A stretch of 64,000 bases of DNA from Paraherbaspirillum soli (lineage in GTDB: Bacteria; Pseudomonadota; Gammaproteobacteria; Burkholderiales; Burkholderiaceae_D): positions 186,001 to 250,000 of the forward strand of contig NZ_JBHSMT010000005.1 of the NCBI RefSeq assembly GCF_042654985.1, read 5' to 3'. The notes beneath the pieces were generated by a model that searched no databases, was not told the origin of the DNA, and saw only the letters and a program-made list of their open reading frames with translations. Made by a program: the position numbers and the translations under genes. Of the stretch, positions 63,380-64,000 are shown one piece after another. Each line of letters opens with the position of its first letter. Positions within the stretch are counted from its first letter, which is position 1.

Positions 63380-64000
63380 TTACAACAAAGTCTGTTCGGC
63401 GATCTGCGCAAACACACTGAAGTAATCGGGGAAAGTTTTTGCAACGCACTGCGGATCGTTGATGCGCACCGACGTGCCGCGCCGCGCCGCGCCATCGAGC
63501 GAGGCCAGCGAAAAACACATCGCCATCCGATGATCGTCGTAGGTGTCGATGGTGGCAGGTTGAATCTGTTGCGGCGGCGTGACCCGCAAATAGTCGCTGC
63601 CTTCTTCGATGGTCGCGCCCAATTTGCGCAGCTCGGTTGCCATCGCGCTGAGGCGGTCGGTTTCCTTGACGCGCCAGCTGGCGATATTGCGCAAAGTGCT
63701 GGGGCCGTCGGCGTACAGCGCCGCCACCGCAATCGTCATCGCCGCATCGGGGATGTGGTTGAAATCGGCATCGATCGCTTTCAACACGCCGGTCGACGAA
63801 GCCTCGATCCAGTTGTCGCCGAGCGTGATGCTGGCGCCCATCTGCTGCAAGGCTTCGACAAAACGGACGTCGCCCTGAATACTGTTTTTGCCGACGCCCT
63901 CGACCCGCAGCGGACCGCCGGCGATCGCGCCAGCAGCCAGGAAATAGGAGGCGGAAGACGCATCGCCTTCAACGTGAATGGTCTTGGGGCTTTGATACTG
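63380..64000 (-). CDS. aroA: EPSP synthase, C-terminal part (cut by window)
   Basis: It makes 5-enolpyruvylshikimate 3-phosphate in aromatic amino acid synthesis. Only the last 206 residues or so are inside the window; the start lies beyond 64000. The visible part includes KTIHVEGDASSASYFLAAGA, GDVRFVEALQQMG, NIASWRVKETDRLSAMATEL, DTYDDHRMAMCFSLAS and the end DPQCVAKTFPDYF, all EPSP synthase signatures. It ends 16 bp before the helicase start. Confidence 0.95.
   Translation of the reverse strand, partial: QYQSPKTIHVEGDASSASYFLAAGAIAGGPLRVEGVGKNSIQGDVRFVEALQQMGASITLGDNWIEASSTGVLKAIDADFNHIPDAAMTIAVAALYADGPSTLRNIASWRVKETDRLSAMATELRKLGATIEEGSDYLRVTPPQQIQPATIDTYDDHRMAMCFSLASLDGAARRGTSVRINDPQCVAKTFPDYFSVFAQIAEQTLL

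Overview
The window looks like chromosomal DNA of a betaproteobacterium of the order Burkholderiales, most likely an Oxalobacteraceae member (Collimonas-, Herbaspirillum- or Janthinobacterium-like). This is inferred from gene content and order: an aroA / cmk / rpsA / ihfB / lapA / lapB / ugd / hldA / comEA / cysM / mltB neighbourhood, groESL behind a perfect CIRCE element, a secreted chitosanase, and a trimeric autotransporter with an extended signal peptide. No rRNA and no intact mobile element were seen.

Region by region. 0-7 kb: secreted and envelope functions, namely an exported protein of unknown function, a GH46 chitosanase lipoprotein with a chitin-binding module, an unrecognised secreted protein, a DUF1428 protein, a membrane protein joining a zinc ribbon to an HEFGH motif, and an OprB-type sugar porin. 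7.1-9.45 kb: a decayed accessory island. Two integrase C-terminal tails bracket two phage-type HTH regulators, a small orphan gene and a YjbR-like gene, and the island ends at tRNA-Gly(CCC). 9.5-17.8 kb: housekeeping genes (trmB, a TonB-like protein, thiL-pgpA, pncC, pyrF, lemA plus a TPM-domain gene, dacB, a 60-aa membrane protein). 18-24 kb: mgtA with a long leader, a DUF1345 protein, and a rhomboid protease fused to a beta-propeller. 24.4-29.6 kb: groESL and the metNIQ methionine importer. 29.7-40.5 kb: a 3387-residue trimeric autotransporter adhesin whose stalk is about 2600 residues of 14- and 25-residue coiled-coil repeats, preceded by a DUF4019 gene and about 1 kb of AT-rich DNA. 41.5-50.4 kb: the GTPase rbgA, an HDAC-like deacylase, a moxR / DUF58 / transglutaminase operon, mltB, yaeQ and a DUF1415 gene. 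50.6-64 kb: a small coupled ORF and an HTH gene, then on the minus strand aroA (cut by the window edge), a SWIM-SNF2 helicase, cmk, rpsA, ihfB, lapA, lapB, ugd, hldA, comEA and cysM.

Working together: the chitosanase, its secreted neighbour, the porin and the giant adhesin suggest a bacterium that attaches to surfaces and feeds on polysaccharides, possibly fungal. lapAB, ugd and hldA serve LPS assembly. dacB, mltB and perhaps the transglutaminase operon serve the cell wall.

The most unusual signals are: (1) a repeated intergenic element present twice, with a conserved core and completely different but self-complementary 16-bp end stems; (2) the repeat architecture of the adhesin, with a shared module confined to its C-terminal half; (3) the paired integrase remnants beside tRNA-Gly; (4) the rhomboid / beta-propeller fusion; (5) seven ATTTAACA-type sites in the DNA upstream of the adhesin locus; (6) a terminator-like hairpin directly in front of metN.
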